The notes under the pieces were generated by a model. The model had not been told where the DNA came from. It searched no databases and saw only the letters and a list, made by a program, of their open reading frames with translations. From 40-80 sp040394775 (GTDB taxonomy: Bacteria; Bacteroidota; Bacteroidia; Flavobacteriales_D; Crocinitomicaceae): a stretch of 6,505 nt of DNA. Location: the NCBI GenBank assembly GCA_040394775.1, contig JBEBRN010000118.1, forward strand, positions 1-6,505, written 5' to 3'. Of the stretch, positions 5,595 to 6,505 are shown piece by piece. Both the position numbers and the translations under genes were made by a program. Numbering within the stretch: position 1 is the stretch's first letter; each line of letters opens with the position of its first letter.

Positions 5595-6422
5595 TTAATC
5601 AATCACTAATTTCTTGATGATGTTTTGGCCATTCACACTGACATTGTAAATATAAACGCCTTGTGGTAATTCGGACAAATCGGTTGTTTCATTTTCCAAA
5701 GCCGATTGATTTAGTAACAACTTTCCAGTTACATCAATTATCTTTAAATCATACGATTCATTCGAAAGGACATGTAATTCTTTCTCTGAAAAATAAGTAG
5801 AAATGAATACTTCTCTTTTGATGGAGATTGGATTAAAGAATTCTGTTTTACCATCAAAATCCGTTTGACTTAAGCGATAATAATACGTATTCGCATTTTC
5901 GCTCGGAAGTTGATCAATGATCGTGTATTCTCTCTTCGAATCCGAGTTTCCAGCTCCTTCAACTATAGCAATTGTTTCAAAATGAGCAGCAACGGTATCC
6001 ATACTTCTTTCTAACCTAAAGTAATGATTGTTAATCTCGGTGCCTATTGTCCATTTTAAAGCATTTGATTTTGCATCGTATTGTTCTCCCTCAAAATCAA
6101 GTAATCGTATCGGTAAAACGACACTACACGATGGACAACTCGGGTCAATATTCGTAACTGTATAGGTGATTATTTCATCCGCTCTATTCGCGTGTCTTTC
6201 TACGACTAATGTAGCAGGGCCTGTCACAGTTAGTTCGTCTTTTATATCAGCATTACTAATACCAGATATAAATGGTCGTGTACCTCCTAAAACATTAACT
6301 CTTATATTATCACAACTACCATCTGCTCCTGGAGCTGGATCACATGGAGAAATTCCACGTTTCTTCATCTCTGCAACAACTATTACTTGACAAGAAGAAG
6401 GAATTATTATTTCATATAACAT
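5595..6422 (-). CDS. T9SS-sorted surface or secreted protein, 5' end uncertain
   Basis: From the first in-frame ATG this gives 275 residues. Residues 1-100 form a Cys-rich beta domain (Cys11, 27, 37, 96 and 99) with N-R-A-D-E-I-I-T-Y-T-V at 79-89. Residues 103-203 resemble the linker module common in Bacteroidota secreted proteins: L-P-I-R-L-L-D-F-E at 103-111, W-T-I-G-T-E-I-N-N at 124-132, F-R-L-E-R-S at 135-140, G-A-G-N-S at 156-160, and Y-Y-Y-R-L-S-Q-T-D-F-D-G at 180-191. Residues about 205-275 are a type A T9SS sorting domain, with I-I-D-V-T-G-K at 228-234, L-P-Q-G-V-Y at 252-257 and a terminal K-K-L-V-I-D. T9SS cargo needs an N-terminal signal peptide, and none is present here. The frame stays open for 16 codons upstream of the ATG, with no ATG, GTG or TTG, and reaches TAG at 6471-6473. 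The gene is probably disrupted at its 5' end. It is convergent with the TPM operon, 10 nt apart. Confidence 0.75.
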   Translation of the reverse strand: MLYEIIIPSSCQVIVVAEMKKRGISPCDPAPGADGSCDNIRVNVLGGTRPFISGISNADIKDELTVTGPATLVVERHANRADEIITYTVTNIDPSCPSCSVVLPIRLLDFEGEQYDAKSNALKWTIGTEINNHYFRLERSMDTVAAHFETIAIVEGAGNSDSKREYTIIDQLPSENANTYYYRLSQTDFDGKTEFFNPISIKREVFISTYFSEKELHVLSNESYDLKIIDVTGKLLLNQSALENETTDLSELPQGVYIYNVSVNGQNIIKKLVID

Positions 6423-6505
6423 ACTCTGACATCCACAGTTACCACTTACTCCTGTTGAACAAAAGCTTCGCTAGCCTGATAACCACTTCCATATCACAAT
6501 AATAC

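Noticed and set aside
5598..5618. Bidirectional terminator between the convergent genes
   Set aside because: Only a 5-bp ATCAA/TTGAT stem with an 11-nt loop is present, which is too weak, and it lies inside the T9SS coding sequence.
6166..6390. Plus-strand 74-codon open frame
   Set aside because: It is antisense to the Cys-rich domain of the T9SS protein, with no domain or leader of its own.
1..6505. CRISPR array, tRNA, rRNA, insertion sequence or riboswitch
   Set aside because: No regularly spaced repeats, cloverleaf-like sequence, transposase motifs or recognised riboswitch core were seen on either strand.

Overview
The window looks like a piece of chromosome from a Bacteroidota bacterium, most likely Flavobacteriia-like. 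The evidence is the low GC content, the AT-rich leaders with almost no Shine-Dalgarno sequences, a TAnnTTTG-type promoter element, and a protein ending in a type IX secretion (T9SS) C-terminal sorting domain. No plasmid, phage or transposase gene is visible, and I cannot name the genus from the sequence.

Layout: positions 1-376 hold no gene, but contain a GC-richer nested inverted-repeat segment (about 76-213) followed by AT-rich DNA with several short perfect palindromes. A copper-exporting P1B-type ATPase (copA, minus strand, 377-2800) comes next; its first metal-binding domain has lost its CxxC motif. A 281-bp divergent intergenic region holds a probable copA -7 element and a perfect dyad. 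It leads to a plus-strand thioredoxin-fold protein (3082-3630) with a single active-site cysteine, which ends at a clear intrinsic terminator.

Downstream is a tight three-gene operon (3732-5584): a LemA family protein whose N-terminus looks like a lipoprotein signal, a small TPM-domain protein without a signal peptide, and a secreted or membrane TPM-domain protein (YgcG-like) with a glycine-rich tail. The first junction is a TAATG stop/start overlap and the second gap is 3 nt, so the three are probably made together. Their predicted locations (periplasmic lipid anchor, cytoplasm, and spanning the membrane) suggest one envelope-associated complex on both sides of the inner membrane. LemA-TPM sets are recurrent but poorly understood, which makes this the best candidate for little-described biology here.

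The right end carries, convergently and only 10 nt away, a minus-strand T9SS cargo protein. Its first in-frame start gives a protein with no signal peptide, and an in-frame stop lies 16 codons upstream of that start. The gene is therefore either broken at its 5' end or affected by a sequence error. The copper ATPase, the thioredoxin-like protein, the LemA/TPM operon and the T9SS protein show no obvious shared pathway.
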